64,000 nucleotides of DNA from Novosphingobium album (ex Hu et al. 2023) (GTDB taxonomy: Bacteria > Pseudomonadota > Alphaproteobacteria > Sphingomonadales > Sphingomonadaceae), in the NCBI RefSeq assembly GCF_022832385.1, contig NZ_JALHLE010000002.1:1-64000 (forward strand), read 5' to 3'. The position numbers and the translations under genes were made by a program. The notes under the pieces were generated by a model, which saw only the letters and a list, made by a program, of their open reading frames with translations, was not told where the DNA came from and ran no database searches. This document shows positions 37,632-47,860 of the stretch, piece after piece. Each line of letters begins with the position of its first letter. Position 1 is the stretch's first letter.

Positions 37632-38294
37632 TCAGCGCGTAGCGTTGTAGGCGAGCTGGGCTTCGTCGAGCTGGAAACCGACGAGGACTTCGAACGAGGA
37701 ACGAGCCACCGCGGCCTTGACCTGCGGATCGGACAGCGGATCAACTGCGGCATCGGCATCGCCGGCCTTGCGCTTGCGCGTGATACGCTCGCGAATGTCT
37801 TCGGGAAGCGTTGCGGCCGCGCGATCGATGTGGACACTGCCCGATCCGGCAGCCTGCGCGCGCGCCTCGCCGTTGGCGAAGTTAAGCGTGACGCTGCCAA
37901 CACGCTTGCTGATTACCGCGGAGCCCCCCTGCAATACCGTCACGAAATAGGGCAGCGTCACCTGGCGCGCGCCGCTCGTCTCGTTGCGACGGGCCTGAAT
38001 CTGGAAGGAAACCTGCGCGAAGACCTTGTCCCCCGCGTCCTGATTGCACTGGGTCCGCACGTCAGTCATCGACGCAACGACGTCGATATTCGGAGCAGTC
38101 TTGTCGCCGGGCGCGCGGAAGAGAGTGACGTCTCCGGTATAGTCCGGGATGCCCACCGCCGGGCACTTGCTGCGGACAGCCGTGATGCCGACGCCGGAAT
38201 CGACCACGATCTCGCCCTTCTTGGCACAGCCGCTCAGCGCGGTCATCGCAACGGCGGAACAGAGAACAGTGGCAGTCAGGCGGCGAGCATTCAT
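37632..38294 (-). CDS. Hypothetical lipoprotein
   Basis: The 220-aa protein has a lipoprotein signal (TALSGC, Cys at about residue 23) and should be anchored in the cell envelope. The rest is a globular region of about 190 residues without a motif I recognise, including RITRKRKAGDADAAVDPLSDPQVK near the C-terminus. ATG 38294 has GAGGAAG 5 nt upstream. It converges with plsC (3 bp apart) and diverges from ispH. No function can be assigned. Confidence 0.82.
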   Translation of the reverse strand: MNARRLTATVLCSAVAMTALSGCAKKGEIVVDSGVGITAVRSKCPAVGIPDYTGDVTLFRAPGDKTAPNIDVVASMTDVRTQCNQDAGDKVFAQVSFQIQARRNETSGARQVTLPYFVTVLQGGSAVISKRVGSVTLNFANGEARAQAAGSGSVHIDRAAATLPEDIRERITRKRKAGDADAAVDPLSDPQVKAAVARSSFEVLVGFQLDEAQLAYNATR

Positions 38295-38362
38295 TATCAC
38301 TTCCTCAGAATGGCGTGCGCTTGCCCTAGCGGCGCAAGCGGCAAAGCGCTAGAGGCCCGTTT

Positions 38363-39325
38363 ATGAACGCGCCCTTTCCGTCTTCTGCGAAACAGCCCCT
38401 TCGTCTTTTTATTGCCGCGCCGCGCGGTTTTTGCGCCGGTGTTGACCGTGCCATCGAGATCGTCGAGCGCGCCATCACGATCTATGGCCCGCCCGTCTAC
38501 GTGCGTCATGAAATCGTGCACAACAAGTTCGTGGTCGATTCCCTCAAGGCCAAGGGTGCGGTGTTCGTCGAGGAACTGGATCAGGTTCCCGATGGCGTTC
38601 CGGTAATCTTCAGCGCGCACGGTGTTCCGAAATCGGTGCCGGCAGAAGCCACGTCACGCGGGCTCGAATGGCTGGACGCCACTTGCCCGCTGGTGAGCAA
38701 GGTCCACCGTCAGGCCGAACGCCAGATCGAGGCGGGCCGGCACATCCTGTTCATCGGCCATGCCGGGCACCCGGAGGTGATCGGCACGTTCGGGCAGGTT
38801 CCCGAAGGTACGATGACTCTGATCGAGACGCTGGAAGACGTCGCGTCATTGCCTTTCCCCGCGGATACTGAACTGGCCTATCTGTCGCAGACAACGCTTT
38901 CGGTGGATGATACGGCTGCGATCATCGCGGCCATCGAGGCGCGCTATCCGCAGGTCATCGCGCCCAAGGCCGATGACATCTGCTACGCCACCTCCAATCG
39001 CCAGGCCGCCGTCAAGCAGGTCGCGCCGGAATGCCAGCTGGTCTTCGTCATCGGTGCACCCAACAGCTCGAACTCGCTGCGGCTCGTCGAAGTCGCCCAG
39101 CGCGCGGGCGCTTGCGCCGAGCTCATCCAGCGCGCGACCGACATCGATCCGGCCTGGCTGAACGGCGTGGATACTGTCGGCGTCACCGCTGGCGCATCGG
39201 CGCCGGAGCAGCTGGTCAACGAAGTCGTCGACCGCCTGAAGGAGCTGCGCGAAGTCACCGCCGAAGAAATCGTGACAGCGACCGAGCGCATGACGTTCAA
39301 GCTGCCGCGCCAGCTCATCGGCTGA
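38363..39325 (+). CDS. ispH: 4-hydroxy-3-methylbut-2-enyl diphosphate reductase
   Basis: The 320-aa Fe-S enzyme makes isopentenyl and dimethylallyl diphosphate in the last step of the MEP isoprenoid pathway. The three cluster cysteines are in [10 protein letters not shown] (C24), [11 protein letters not shown] and [11 protein letters not shown]. Substrate residues [11 protein letters not shown] and IGAPNSSNS are present. ATG 38363 has AGAGG 7 nt upstream. ispH, thrB and rnhA are consecutive and probably one operon. Confidence 0.97.
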   Translation: MNAPFPSSAKQPLRLFIAAPRGFCAGVDRAIEIVERAITIYGPPVYVRHEIVHNKFVVDSLKAKGAVFVEELDQVPDGVPVIFSAHGVPKSVPAEATSRGLEWLDATCPLVSKVHRQAERQIEAGRHILFIGHAGHPEVIGTFGQVPEGTMTLIETLEDVASLPFPADTELAYLSQTTLSVDDTAAIIAAIEARYPQVIAPKADDICYATSNRQAAVKQVAPECQLVFVIGAPNSSNSLRLVEVAQRAGACAELIQRATDIDPAWLNGVDTVGVTAGASAPEQLVNEVVDRLKELREVTAEEIVTATERMTFKLPRQLIG

Positions 39326-39338
39326 AAGGCGATACGGC

Positions 39339-40319
39339 ATGGCAGTCTATACCCGGCTCGGCGCGGAAGAGATGGGCGCGATCATCGCGACCTTCGACGT
39401 GGGCAGCCTCGTTTCAGCCAAAGGCATCGCCGAGGGCGTGTCCAACAGCAACTGGCTGATCGAGACGCAGGACGAGCAAGATATCGCGCACCGCTTCATC
39501 CTGACGATGTACGAGAGCCGGACCGACATCTCGGACCTGCCTTTCTTCCTCGACCTGCTCGATCATCTGGCCGCCAACGGTTGTCCGGTACCACGCACGA
39601 TCCACGACCGCGATGGCGCCAGCCACCGCTTTCATCAGGGAAAGGCACTGGCGCTGATCGAGTTCCTGCCTGGCGTCTCGGTCTCCGATCCCACGCCCGG
39701 CCAGGCCCGCGCCGTCGGCGCGGCGCTGGCGCAAGTCCATCTCTCCGCCGCCGGTTTCGGCGACACGCGCGCCAATTCGATGGGGCTGAAAGCCTGGCAG
39801 CAGTTGCTAGGCGATTGCGGTCATGAGGGTCTTGCCTCGATCCACCCCGAACTCGCCCGCATCGTCGATCGTGAACTGGCCGCGCTCGAGGCCGGATGGC
39901 CCACCGACCTGCCGCGCGGCGTGATCCATGCCGACCTGTTTCCTGACAATGTCCTGATGCTCGGCGACAGGGTTACCGGCCTCATCGACTTCTACTTCGC
40001 CTGTACTGACATAACAGCCTACGATGTGGCCGTTACCCATGCGGCATGGTGCTTCAGCGCGGATGGCACGCAGTTCATTCCCGCCCTGTCCACCGCACTT
40101 CTCGAGGGGTACGAAAGCGTGCGTGTCCTTTCGCCGGAAGAACACGCCGCCCTGCCATTGCTGGCACGCGGCGCGGCAATGCGATTTCTGGCAACGCGTG
40201 CCTATGACTGGCTGAACACCCCGGCCGATGCGCTGGTCACGCCCAAGGACCCGATGGCATTCGCGCGCAGGCTCAAATTCTATGCCGATCCGGGCAATGC
40301 GGGAGTCTTCGCAGCATGA
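39339..40319 (+). CDS. thrB: Homoserine kinase, aminoglycoside-phosphotransferase-fold type
   Basis: The 326-aa kinase phosphorylates L-homoserine in threonine synthesis. It has [10 protein letters not shown] near the N-terminus, the catalytic [10 protein letters not shown] loop and [11 protein letters not shown] for magnesium. This ThrB type is the usual alphaproteobacterial form and is not related to GHMP kinases. It starts 13 bp after ispH, and its TGA overlaps the rnhA ATG as ATGA. Confidence 0.95.
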   Translation: MAVYTRLGAEEMGAIIATFDVGSLVSAKGIAEGVSNSNWLIETQDEQDIAHRFILTMYESRTDISDLPFFLDLLDHLAANGCPVPRTIHDRDGASHRFHQGKALALIEFLPGVSVSDPTPGQARAVGAALAQVHLSAAGFGDTRANSMGLKAWQQLLGDCGHEGLASIHPELARIVDRELAALEAGWPTDLPRGVIHADLFPDNVLMLGDRVTGLIDFYFACTDITAYDVAVTHAAWCFSADGTQFIPALSTALLEGYESVRVLSPEEHAALPLLARGAAMRFLATRAYDWLNTPADALVTPKDPMAFARRLKFYADPGNAGVFAA

Positions 40320-40750
40320 AACAGATCGACATCTTCACAGACGGCGCCTGCAAGGGCAATCCCGGCCCCGGCGGCTGGGGCGTGCTGCTGCGCATGGGGC
40401 CGCACGAAAAGGAAATGTCCGGCGGCGATCCCGAAACCACCAACAACCGCATGGAAATGACTGCCGTCATCAAGGCGCTCAACGCCCTGACAGAGCCCTG
40501 CGACGTGACCCTGCACACCGACAGCCGCTATGTGATCGACGGGATCACCAAATGGGTTCACGGCTGGAAGAAGAAAGGCTGGGTCAATTCCAGCAAGCAG
40601 CCCGTGCGCAATGCCGACTTGTGGCACGACCTGATCGAAGCCGCCGCACGGCACAAGATCCACTGGGAATGGGTGCGCGGCCATGCGGGGCACGTCGAAA
40701 ACGAGCGGGTCGACAAGCTCGCAAGCGACGCCGCGATCGCAGTGGGTTGA
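40316..40750 (+). CDS. rnhA: Ribonuclease HI
   Basis: The 144-aa enzyme degrades RNA in RNA-DNA hybrids. The catalytic residues are D9 ([11 protein letters not shown]), E47 (NNRMEM), D69 ([11 protein letters not shown]) and the C-terminal Asp in DKLASDAA. The basic handle KKKGWVNSS is present. It overlaps thrB and ends the ispH-thrB-rnhA run. Confidence 0.97.
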   Translation: MKQIDIFTDGACKGNPGPGGWGVLLRMGPHEKEMSGGDPETTNNRMEMTAVIKALNALTEPCDVTLHTDSRYVIDGITKWVHGWKKKGWVNSSKQPVRNADLWHDLIEAAARHKIHWEWVRGHAGHVENERVDKLASDAAIAVG

Positions 40751-40892
40751 GAGCAGCGCGAACACTGCGCGCATTTTCATGCTGCGCACGCGAACAAAAA
40801 TGCTGCAATTGCGAAACAATTGACGGTCATTGCTCTATTTGCAATCGCGTTGTCTCTTCAAACAACCGCAGACCGTCGCCATAGGCGCTGCC

Positions 40893-41999
40893 ATGATCGA
40901 AGCGGCAAGGAACAGGATTACGCAGGAACTGCGCGCGCTGGCCACGCCGGGGCCGCGCATGGCCGATCAGGCCGCCTGCGTCGTGTCGGTCCTGCTGGCA
41001 ATCGTCCTGGCGCAGATGGCAGGTGCCCGCATGGTGTCCTGGGCAGCCGTTTCCGCGCTGGTCCTGCTCAAGAGCGATACGCTCGAAACCCTGACCCGCG
41101 GCGTGATGCGCCTTATCGGTACGGCCATGGGCGCAGGTCTTGCGCTGCTCATCGTGCCCATCGCGGTGCACTCGATGCTGATCGCAAGTCTCAGCGCGGC
41201 AGTGGTCGGCGCTCTCGGCCTCTACGGTATGCTGACCGCCCGCAGGGCCTATGCCTGGCTGCTGTTCGGGCTGACGTTCGAGATCGTATTGTTCGACAAG
41301 CTGTCCTACCCGCATCTCGACACGCTGGAACTCGCCCGCACCCGGCTGATCGAAGTCGGTGCAGGGACCATCGCCTGCGTTCTCGTCAGCCTTGGTGCGG
41401 CGCTGCTGTCGGGCAGTGGCTGGATGCTCAATCGCAAGCCCCGCCCGGACCGCATGCGCTGGAACGCGCAGGCGGCCCGCCACTCTGCACAGGCTGGTCT
41501 GGCCCTTGCCCTACTTCCGCCAATCTACGCGACGACGCGTCTGCCCGAATTGTCCGGCACGGCAATCACGATCCTGGCTGTGATGATCGTGCCGGTTGCA
41601 GGCCTCGGCCAGAGCGGGTTGATACCGGTCAGCCGCAGGCTTCTCCACCGAGCAATCGGATGCATCGCGGGTGGCCTGCTGGCCATTGCCGTGCTGCTGC
41701 TGTCAGATGGCAGCCCGGTCATAATCGTCCTTGGAACCTGTCTGGGATTGGTGATCGGCCGCCATCTCGAAACCGGTGGCAGCGCGACCGCCTATATTGG
41801 CCTGCAGTTCTCGATTGCCCTGCTGATGGCGCTGGTGCCGGACAGCTACCGCCAGATGGACCCCGGCCTTGCCGTCGACCGGTTGATCGGCATTCTACTC
41901 GGCATGGCACTGCTGGAGCCGGTACTGCTCGCCTGGCACTTCATCGCCGCGCGCCTGCCGCATAGCGGCGGGCACGACGGGCCCGCCGCGGCAGCCTAA
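40893..41999 (+). CDS. FUSC-family membrane transporter
   Basis: The 368-aa inner-membrane protein has two sets of about five transmembrane helices separated by a short cytosolic region (NRKPRPDRMRWNAQAARHS), the layout of FUSC/aromatic acid exporter proteins. Such proteins export aromatic acids or other organic anions; the substrate here is unknown. ATG 40893 is preferred over the 40830 frame because the 21 upstream residues are not hydrophobic or conserved-looking. It has no obvious MFP partner gene nearby. Confidence 0.85.
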   Translation: MIEAARNRITQELRALATPGPRMADQAACVVSVLLAIVLAQMAGARMVSWAAVSALVLLKSDTLETLTRGVMRLIGTAMGAGLALLIVPIAVHSMLIASLSAAVVGALGLYGMLTARRAYAWLLFGLTFEIVLFDKLSYPHLDTLELARTRLIEVGAGTIACVLVSLGAALLSGSGWMLNRKPRPDRMRWNAQAARHSAQAGLALALLPPIYATTRLPELSGTAITILAVMIVPVAGLGQSGLIPVSRRLLHRAIGCIAGGLLAIAVLLLSDGSPVIIVLGTCLGLVIGRHLETGGSATAYIGLQFSIALLMALVPDSYRQMDPGLAVDRLIGILLGMALLEPVLLAWHFIAARLPHSGGHDGPAAAA

Positions 42000-42004
42000 A
42001 CCGC

Positions 42005-42187
42005 CTATTCGACGGTCTTGTCGACCACTTCGGCATCGGGGCCGTTCTTCTTGATGGAATCGATGGCGTTCTGAGCGGAAGCCTTGCTCGAATAGCCTTC
42101 GGTCCAGAACATCGTTTCGGCGTTGTAGCAGAAGTAGGCGACGAACTCGCCAGCCTTGTTTTTGCGGATTTCGAAACGATGCGCCAT
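42005..42187 (-). CDS. YegP-like DUF1508 small protein
   Basis: This 60-aa protein is a single DUF1508 (YegP) unit: MAHRFEIRKNKAGEFVAYF followed by the GYSSKASAQNAIDSIKKN turn. The family is widespread and its function is not firmly known. ATG 42187 has a perfect AAGGAGA 6 nt upstream, which rules out the longer frame. It is convergent with the FUSC gene, 5 bp apart. Confidence 0.93.
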   Translation of the reverse strand: MAHRFEIRKNKAGEFVAYFCYNAETMFWTEGYSSKASAQNAIDSIKKNGPDAEVVDKTVE

Positions 42188-42272
42188 TGTGAGTCTCCTT
42201 TGAATGGTCCGGTGACACCTGAGCAATTAGCGTTAGCCAATGCAACCGCAGTGCCTCAGTTTCATGACTGCC

Positions 42273-43358
42273 TCAGGAAAACCGGGCAGGAGAGTACGGC
42301 GCGGGATCAATCTCACCACCGGCATCGCCCAGTAGCACGCGGGCGGCAAGTTCGGCGGCGGCGGGAGCGGTCTGGATGCCGAAGCCACCCTGCCCGGCAA
42401 ACCAGAAGAACGCCGGGTCTTCGGGTGCGAAGCCGTAGACCGGCAACCGGTCCGGCGCGAAGGAGCGCAAACCGGCCCAGCGGTGTTCCAGCCGGCCGAT
42501 CCGCCAGTCGACCACCTGCCCGAACCGGTCGATGGCCACGGCAACATCCATTTCCTCGGGCGCCGCATCGCAGGGCGGGCTCGGCGTCTCATCATGCGGA
42601 CTGAGCCAGACGCGGCCATTCTCGGGCTTGAAATAGAAGGTCTCGGAGATGTCTAGCACCAACGGCAGGTCGTCGGATGCTGCAGGTGAAACGGCCAGTT
42701 GCGCAATCGTGCGGCGATAAGGCGTAATATCCATCTCGCGCACGCCTGCCATCCGCGCCACAGGATCGGCCCAGGCACCGGCCGCATTCACAACAATGCT
42801 CGCGGCCACCCGGCGCCCGTCGGTCAGAGACAGAGTCCATCCCCCGCTGGTACGCTCCGAACCGGCAAGGCCAGCCCGGCACCACAGACCGGCGCCCGCC
42901 TTGTGCGCCTGCGCCAGATAGTACTGATGCAGGCCGGCGACATCGATATCGCAACAGCTCGGTTCGTAGGCCGCGCATATCCAGTCCGGGCGAAGTCCCG
43001 GCACACGCCTTTCTATCCCGGACCGGTCGAACCATTCGACCTCGAGCCCGACCGCACTGTATTTCTCTATGAAAGCGGCAACCTGAGCTTCCTCCCCCGC
43101 GCGCCCAAGCGTGAGCGCGCGGCGCGGCGCCAGCAGCCCGAGTTCGTGCAAAACAGGACCGGACGCGGTCGTCAGCGGCTGCACACCCGGGCCGCCGTAG
43201 CTTTCAGACCAGAAGGCTGCAGAGCGGCCAGTGGTATGATAGCCGGGCCGCTCCTCGGCCTCGACCACCAGCACACGGGCGCGCGCACCGATCGCAGCAG
43301 CAAGCGAGGCACCAGCCATGCCGGCGCCAACAATGACGATATCGTAACGGGCATCCAT
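42273..43358 (-). CDS. FAD-dependent D-amino acid oxidase/dehydrogenase, DauA-like
   Basis: The 361-aa flavoprotein has an N-terminal Rossmann motif (IVIVGAGMAGASLAAAI), YHTTGRSAAFWSESYGG, and a C-terminal FWFAGQGGFGIQTAPA. These blocks resemble the D-arginine dehydrogenase DauA, which deaminates basic and hydrophobic D-amino acids. The reaction here is probably oxidation of a D-amino acid or N-alkyl glycine-type substrate. It follows the alpha/beta hydrolase by 5 bp on the same strand and is likely co-transcribed with it. Confidence 0.88.
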   Translation of the reverse strand: MDARYDIVIVGAGMAGASLAAAIGARARVLVVEAEERPGYHTTGRSAAFWSESYGGPGVQPLTTASGPVLHELGLLAPRRALTLGRAGEEAQVAAFIEKYSAVGLEVEWFDRSGIERRVPGLRPDWICAAYEPSCCDIDVAGLHQYYLAQAHKAGAGLWCRAGLAGSERTSGGWTLSLTDGRRVAASIVVNAAGAWADPVARMAGVREMDITPYRRTIAQLAVSPAASDDLPLVLDISETFYFKPENGRVWLSPHDETPSPPCDAAPEEMDVAVAIDRFGQVVDWRIGRLEHRWAGLRSFAPDRLPVYGFAPEDPAFFWFAGQGGFGIQTAPAAAELAARVLLGDAGGEIDPAPYSPARFS

Positions 43359-43363
43359 CTCGA

Positions 43364-44338
43364 TCAGCCCCTAGCCGGAACCACCCGGTCAAGAAACTCC
43401 CGGATTGCATCCATCGCGCGGTCGCGCACAGGATCAGCCTCGCGCAGGATCTCGTGGCGGCATTCCTTGCCGAAAGTGACGAGTTCGCCTTTCGGCAGAC
43501 GCCGCACCGCCCGGCGGATCGCGGGCCAGGAAACCAGAGTATCGGCACGCGTGGCCAGCAACAGGACCGGCACCCGCACGGCTTCGAGCATGCCTGGCCG
43601 CTCGAGCAGCCGGATCGACGCCAGCGCACGTTCAACCCAGCCCCAGCTCGCCGCGCCCATCTCGATCGCGGGATGCTGGCGCCGCCACCAGAGCTCGTCC
43701 TCGTACCGCGACTTGTCGTGTGTCAGCAGCGCACTGCGGGCATGGGCGACGAGCTCGGGCTTTTCATTTCCTTTCCACGCCGGCCGCCGACGGTCACCCA
43801 GCGCCGTCATGCCCTTCGCCGCAAAGTGCAGAAGCCGGCTCGGCATCCAGGCCGGGTGGAGACCCAGCATGGGCGCAGAAAGCACCATGGCGTCTGGGCG
43901 TACCCGCCCTTCCGCGACCGCGCGCAACACGATGTGCCCGCCCATCGAATGCCCGATAGCCACACGCGGTCCAGCTGTGCGCGCGGACCAATCGGCCCAG
44001 AGCGCAGCGTAGTCCGCCACCCAGGTGCCGAAATCGCCAATGTGACCCGTCAGCGCGTCGCTGCCCAGCCGCCCGCTGTAGGCCTGTCCACGCCAGTCGG
44101 CAGAAGTGATCTGCCAGCCCTCGTCATGCCACTGGTCGAGTGCTTCCAGCCATTTTTCGTAAGCGTCGCCCCGCCCCGGCATGAACAGAATGGCTCCGCG
44201 CCGCAAGCCTGCCGGCGCCGCCCAATCCATCCGCCGCACGCCCCAGCCGTCCGGCATGCGCCAGTTGTTCTCCCGTGCGTCGGCCGGGATCGCCCTGCGC
44301 GCTGCGGACAGCGGTCGGCTGAAAACGGGAGATGTCAA
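43364..44338 (-). CDS. Alpha/beta hydrolase, lysophospholipase (PldB)-like
   Basis: The 324-aa hydrolase has LFMPGRGDAYEKW (oxyanion side), the nucleophile GHSMGGH (S131) and a C-terminal GKECRHEILRE carrying the probable catalytic His. It resembles monoacylglycerol lipases/lysophospholipase L2. The open frame starts at a TTG (44338) with no clear ribosome site; ATG 44257 would drop 27 residues. I keep the longer form because the N-terminal PADARENNWRMPDGWG segment looks family-like. It diverges from the cpa/tad operon. Confidence 0.87.
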   Translation of the reverse strand: MTSPVFSRPLSAARRAIPADARENNWRMPDGWGVRRMDWAAPAGLRRGAILFMPGRGDAYEKWLEALDQWHDEGWQITSADWRGQAYSGRLGSDALTGHIGDFGTWVADYAALWADWSARTAGPRVAIGHSMGGHIVLRAVAEGRVRPDAMVLSAPMLGLHPAWMPSRLLHFAAKGMTALGDRRRPAWKGNEKPELVAHARSALLTHDKSRYEDELWWRRQHPAIEMGAASWGWVERALASIRLLERPGMLEAVRVPVLLLATRADTLVSWPAIRRAVRRLPKGELVTFGKECRHEILREADPVRDRAMDAIREFLDRVVPARG

Positions 44339-44380
44339 ACGGGAGATATCACTTGGCTAATTCCGTGCTCAGCCCACTGG

Positions 44381-44394
44381 TTACTTTTTAGTAA
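44381..44394. promoter_or_regulatory. Small palindrome in the cpa/tad promoter region
   Basis: TTACT-TTTT-AGTAA lies 45 bp before cpaA, in the only AT-rich patch of the divergent promoter. It may overlap the operon promoter. Confidence 0.35.
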
Positions 44395-44439
44395 GCGATA
44401 CCCGCTAGATCTCAACCCCGACTGAGGGGACACAATCAC

Positions 44440-45150
44440 ATGTCGGGCGGTATTTTTTCGTACCCACTGCTGGCAGCGTTGGCAATTGCGCTGCTTGTTG
44501 CCGCCTTTACCGACCTCAGGCGGCGCGAAATCGACAACTGGCTCAATGCCGCGATTGTGCTCGCAGCCCCCCTGTGGTGGCTGGCCATGGGCTTCGGCTG
44601 GCTCGATATGGGCTTCCAGATCGGCCTGGCCACCGTGACCTTCGTTTTTGCCTGCATCCTCTTCGCCACCGGCCAGATGGGCGGTGGTGACGTCAAGCTG
44701 CTCAGCGCGCTGGCCCTGTGGTTCACACCGCTCAGCTTTGCGCAGCTGGTCGTGCTGATGGCCGTGCTGGGCGGCGGAGCTTCAGTAGCGATGGCCGCCT
44801 TCAACATGAAGCGTGTCCCCGGCGAAATGCTACGCGACGGGCTGGCAGCGGTTGTCGCGCTCGCCTGGGTGTGGGGAGCCTTCGCCATCGTCTATTCACT
44901 GGCGACCCATCGCCCGCTGATCGACGACGGGACCGTTACGGCGATCACGGCCCTGCTCCAGCACGCATGGGCCTTCGCTCTCGCAGGTCTGATGCTGGTC
45001 CTAATTTTCACCTTCGGGTTCTTCCATATCATGAAGCGCCAGAAATCGCGACTTCCGATTCCCTATGGCATCGCGATCGCCGCTGCAGGCCTTTGGGTAC
45101 TGGGCGAACAGACGCTTTCGGCCGCCCGTTTGGCCGCGCAATCGGGATGA
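44440..45150 (+). CDS. cpaA: Prepilin peptidase CpaA (A24 family)
   Basis: The 236-aa inner-membrane aspartic peptidase cleaves the leader of Flp pilins. Catalytic aspartates are in TDLRRREIDNW and GGGDVKL. Six or more transmembrane helices are present. The protein is longer than the minimal CpaA (about 170 aa), with an extra C-terminal membrane part ending in RLPIPYGIAIAAAGLWVLGE. It is the first gene of the tad operon, 69 bp before cpaB. Confidence 0.94.
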   Translation: MSGGIFSYPLLAALAIALLVAAFTDLRRREIDNWLNAAIVLAAPLWWLAMGFGWLDMGFQIGLATVTFVFACILFATGQMGGGDVKLLSALALWFTPLSFAQLVVLMAVLGGGASVAMAAFNMKRVPGEMLRDGLAAVVALAWVWGAFAIVYSLATHRPLIDDGTVTAITALLQHAWAFALAGLMLVLIFTFGFFHIMKRQKSRLPIPYGIAIAAAGLWVLGEQTLSAARLAAQSG

Positions 45151-45219
45151 ACTCGATTTTAACCAATTTGCCCGATGGTTCACGCTCCATCGAGGGATTC
45201 TCAGGGGGCTTATCAAGCC

Positions 45220-46224
45220 ATGGATAAGAAGAAGCTGGTGCTGCTGGTCGTAGCTCTGCTGGTCGCAGCGGGCACTGCATTCGCAGCCCGTTCGCTGTTT
45301 ACGGGTGCTTCCGCACCTCAGGCGGAAGCCGTGCCCGTCCAGCCCAAGGGCCCCAAGGTCCTCGTCGCTCAGCGCGCACTTCCGGTCGGCACGATCATCA
45401 CCGCTGACGCCGTGTCCTTCCAGGACTGGCCGCAGGAACTGGTCAAGGACGCCTACTTCATTGACGGCGAAGCCGACATGACCAAACTGCTCGGCACGGT
45501 CGTGCGTTATCCGATCACCGCCGGCCAGCCGCTGACCCAGGGCGGGCTCGTCTCTCCCGGTGACCGCGGCTTTCTCGCCGCCGCGCTCGGGCCGGGCATG
45601 CGCGCTGTCACCATCCCCGTTTCCGCCAAGACCGGCGTCGGCGGCTTCGTCTTCCCGGGCGACCACGTCGACCTGGTGCTGACGCAGTCGATCAGCGGCG
45701 ACGGAGAACCGCTGCGCACGGCCGAAACCGTCCTGCGCAACCTGCGGGTCCTCGCAACCGACCACACCACCGACAACGACGTTGTCGATGGCAAGACCGT
45801 GGTTCGCGCCTTCAGCACTGTCACGCTCGAGGTTACCCCGCGCATCGCGGAAAAGGTCGCTGTCTCGCAGGACATCGGCACGATCAGCCTCTCGCTGCGT
45901 TCGATCGCCGACAATCAGGCCGATTTCGAACGTGCTCTTGCCAGCGGTGATATCAAGGTTCCCGAAGGCGCTACCAAGGAGCAGGAAGAACAGCTCATGC
46001 GCCAGGCCATGACGAAGCCGATCGAAGGCAACACGACCTATGTGACCGGCGGCGACGTTTCGCGCTTCCAGCGCTCCAGCCGTCCGGCGTTGTCGGGCCG
46101 GCAGAGCGGCATGGGAGCCGGTTCAGGCGGCGTCACGGCCGCCGGCCTGCCGGTACGCACCGGACCCGTCGTCCGCGTGACCCGCGGCAAGAACACCACT
46201 GAAGAAGTCGTGGGGAGCAAGTGA
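45220..46224 (+). CDS. cpaB: Flp pilus assembly protein CpaB (RcpC)
   Basis: The 334-aa protein has an N-terminal membrane anchor (KKLVLLVVALLVAAGTAFA) and a SAF domain (VLVAQRALPVGTIITADAV) followed by an RcpC-like region. It acts in the periplasm with the CpaC secretin. The C-terminal tail is basic and disordered. ATG 45220 is the family start; the earlier frame start at 45175 is not. The stop overlaps the cpaC start as TGATG. Confidence 0.94.
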   Translation: MDKKKLVLLVVALLVAAGTAFAARSLFTGASAPQAEAVPVQPKGPKVLVAQRALPVGTIITADAVSFQDWPQELVKDAYFIDGEADMTKLLGTVVRYPITAGQPLTQGGLVSPGDRGFLAAALGPGMRAVTIPVSAKTGVGGFVFPGDHVDLVLTQSISGDGEPLRTAETVLRNLRVLATDHTTDNDVVDGKTVVRAFSTVTLEVTPRIAEKVAVSQDIGTISLSLRSIADNQADFERALASGDIKVPEGATKEQEEQLMRQAMTKPIEGNTTYVTGGDVSRFQRSSRPALSGRQSGMGAGSGGVTAAGLPVRTGPVVRVTRGKNTTEEVVGSK

Positions 46225-47846
46225 TGGCAAACTCCCGGCGACACTCCACCACCCGTTTCAACGCCTTTGAGGGCATCTCCATGAAACCGCGCCTTATCAA
46301 GTCCGTACTGGCCACTGCCTGCGCGCTTTCGCCGCTCGCAGCGACGGTTTCGGCCCCGGTCACGGCCCAATCCGTGGTCCGCCCGGCCCAGAGCATCGAC
46401 CTGTCGATCGGCAACGGCCAGTTGGTCAATGTGCCCGGCTCGATGACCGACGTCTTCGTCGCCAACGACCAGGTCGCCGATGTCCAGGTCAAGTCCCGCA
46501 GCCAGTTCTATGTCTTTGGCAAGGCAGGCGGCACCACCACGGTCTATGCCAGCGACGGTTCGGGCAAGGTGGTCTGGTCGGGCACGATCCGGGTCGGCTC
46601 CAACATCGACAGCGTCGACTCGATGCTGCGCCTGGCGATGCCGGAAGCCAAGATCGGGGTTTCGACCATGGGATCGGACACCTTCCTCCTGACCGGCACC
46701 GTCAAGACGCCGGAAGACGTCTCGGAAGCCCAGCGCCTCGTTCAGGCCTATGTGGGCGAGAAGGCGAACGTGATCAGCCGTCTGCGCATGGCGACGCCAC
46801 TGCAGGTGAACCTGCAGGTCCGCATCGCCGAAGTCAGCCGCTCGCTGGTCAAGTCGCTGGGAGTCAACCTGACCACGATGGATGCGACCAGTGGATTCAA
46901 GTTCGGCATCGGACAGGGTTCCCCGATCGCTTCGAACGGCGTTTTCACTCCGGGGCGCGTTCTCGGGGTCGGCAACATCCCCTATCAGTACGCGATCGAC
47001 CCGATCACGGGTGAACTGACGAAGGTGGCAGGCACCAGCGTCGCGCAGACAACCACCGGCACCACACTCGGCATGGCTGGCCATTTGCTCGGCCTAGACA
47101 TCCTTGGCGCCCTCGACGCGGGCGAGACCGTCGGCCTCGTCTCCACGCTGGCGCAGCCCAACCTGACCACGCTGTCGGGCGAAACCGCTGATTTCCTGGC
47201 CGGTGGCGAATATCCGATCCCGATCAGCCAGGGCCTCGGCTCGACTTCGGTCGAATACAAGAAATACGGCGTCAGCCTCTCCTACACGCCGACGGTGCTG
47301 GCGAACGGTCGCATCTCGATGCGGGTACGCCCGGAAGTCTCGGAACTTTCGAGCCAAGGTTCGGTCAGTCTCAACGGCTACGAAGTGCCCGCCCTCACCG
47401 TGCGCCGCACGGAAACCACGATCGAACTCGGCTCGGGCCAGAGCTTCATGATCGCCGGCCTGCTGAGCAACAACACGGCCAACACGATCCAGAAGATGCC
47501 CGGCGCCGGCGACCTGCCGATCCTGGGCTCGCTGTTCCGTTCGACCAGCTACAAGCGCGGCGAGACGGAGCTGGTGATCGTCGTCACGCCCTACCTGGTC
47601 AATCCGGTCAATGCCTCGCAGATCGCGCTGCCGACCGACGGCTTCAGTTCGCCTAACGAATTGCAGCGTCTGCTCGGCAACATGGAAAACGACGGCGTCA
47701 CCGGCGGCAAGCGCCCCGGCCCGTCACAGGCGCCGGCAGCCACGGACGGTCCGGGCATCGGTGCGGCGGACCTGCCCGCGAAGGGCAAGAAGGTCAAGCG
47801 CACCGCATCCGATGACAGCGCCAAGCCCGGCTTCAGCCTGAAGTGA
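46224..47846 (+). CDS. cpaC: Tad secretin CpaC (RcpA)
   Basis: The 540-aa outer-membrane secretin has an N-terminal signal region (a second Met at about residue 20 gives a cleaner signal peptide), a pilus-type N-domain (FVANDQVADVQVKS), a BON-like part and the secretin domain with VPALTVRRTETTIELGSGQS and SSYKRGETELVIVVTPYLV-type ending. ATG 46224 has GGGGAG 6 nt upstream. It forms the channel for the Flp pilus. Confidence 0.95.
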   Translation: MANSRRHSTTRFNAFEGISMKPRLIKSVLATACALSPLAATVSAPVTAQSVVRPAQSIDLSIGNGQLVNVPGSMTDVFVANDQVADVQVKSRSQFYVFGKAGGTTTVYASDGSGKVVWSGTIRVGSNIDSVDSMLRLAMPEAKIGVSTMGSDTFLLTGTVKTPEDVSEAQRLVQAYVGEKANVISRLRMATPLQVNLQVRIAEVSRSLVKSLGVNLTTMDATSGFKFGIGQGSPIASNGVFTPGRVLGVGNIPYQYAIDPITGELTKVAGTSVAQTTTGTTLGMAGHLLGLDILGALDAGETVGLVSTLAQPNLTTLSGETADFLAGGEYPIPISQGLGSTSVEYKKYGVSLSYTPTVLANGRISMRVRPEVSELSSQGSVSLNGYEVPALTVRRTETTIELGSGQSFMIAGLLSNNTANTIQKMPGAGDLPILGSLFRSTSYKRGETELVIVVTPYLVNPVNASQIALPTDGFSSPNELQRLLGNMENDGVTGGKRPGPSQAPAATDGPGIGAADLPAKGKKVKRTASDDSAKPGFSLK

Positions 47847-47860
47847 GAAAGGTGAACACC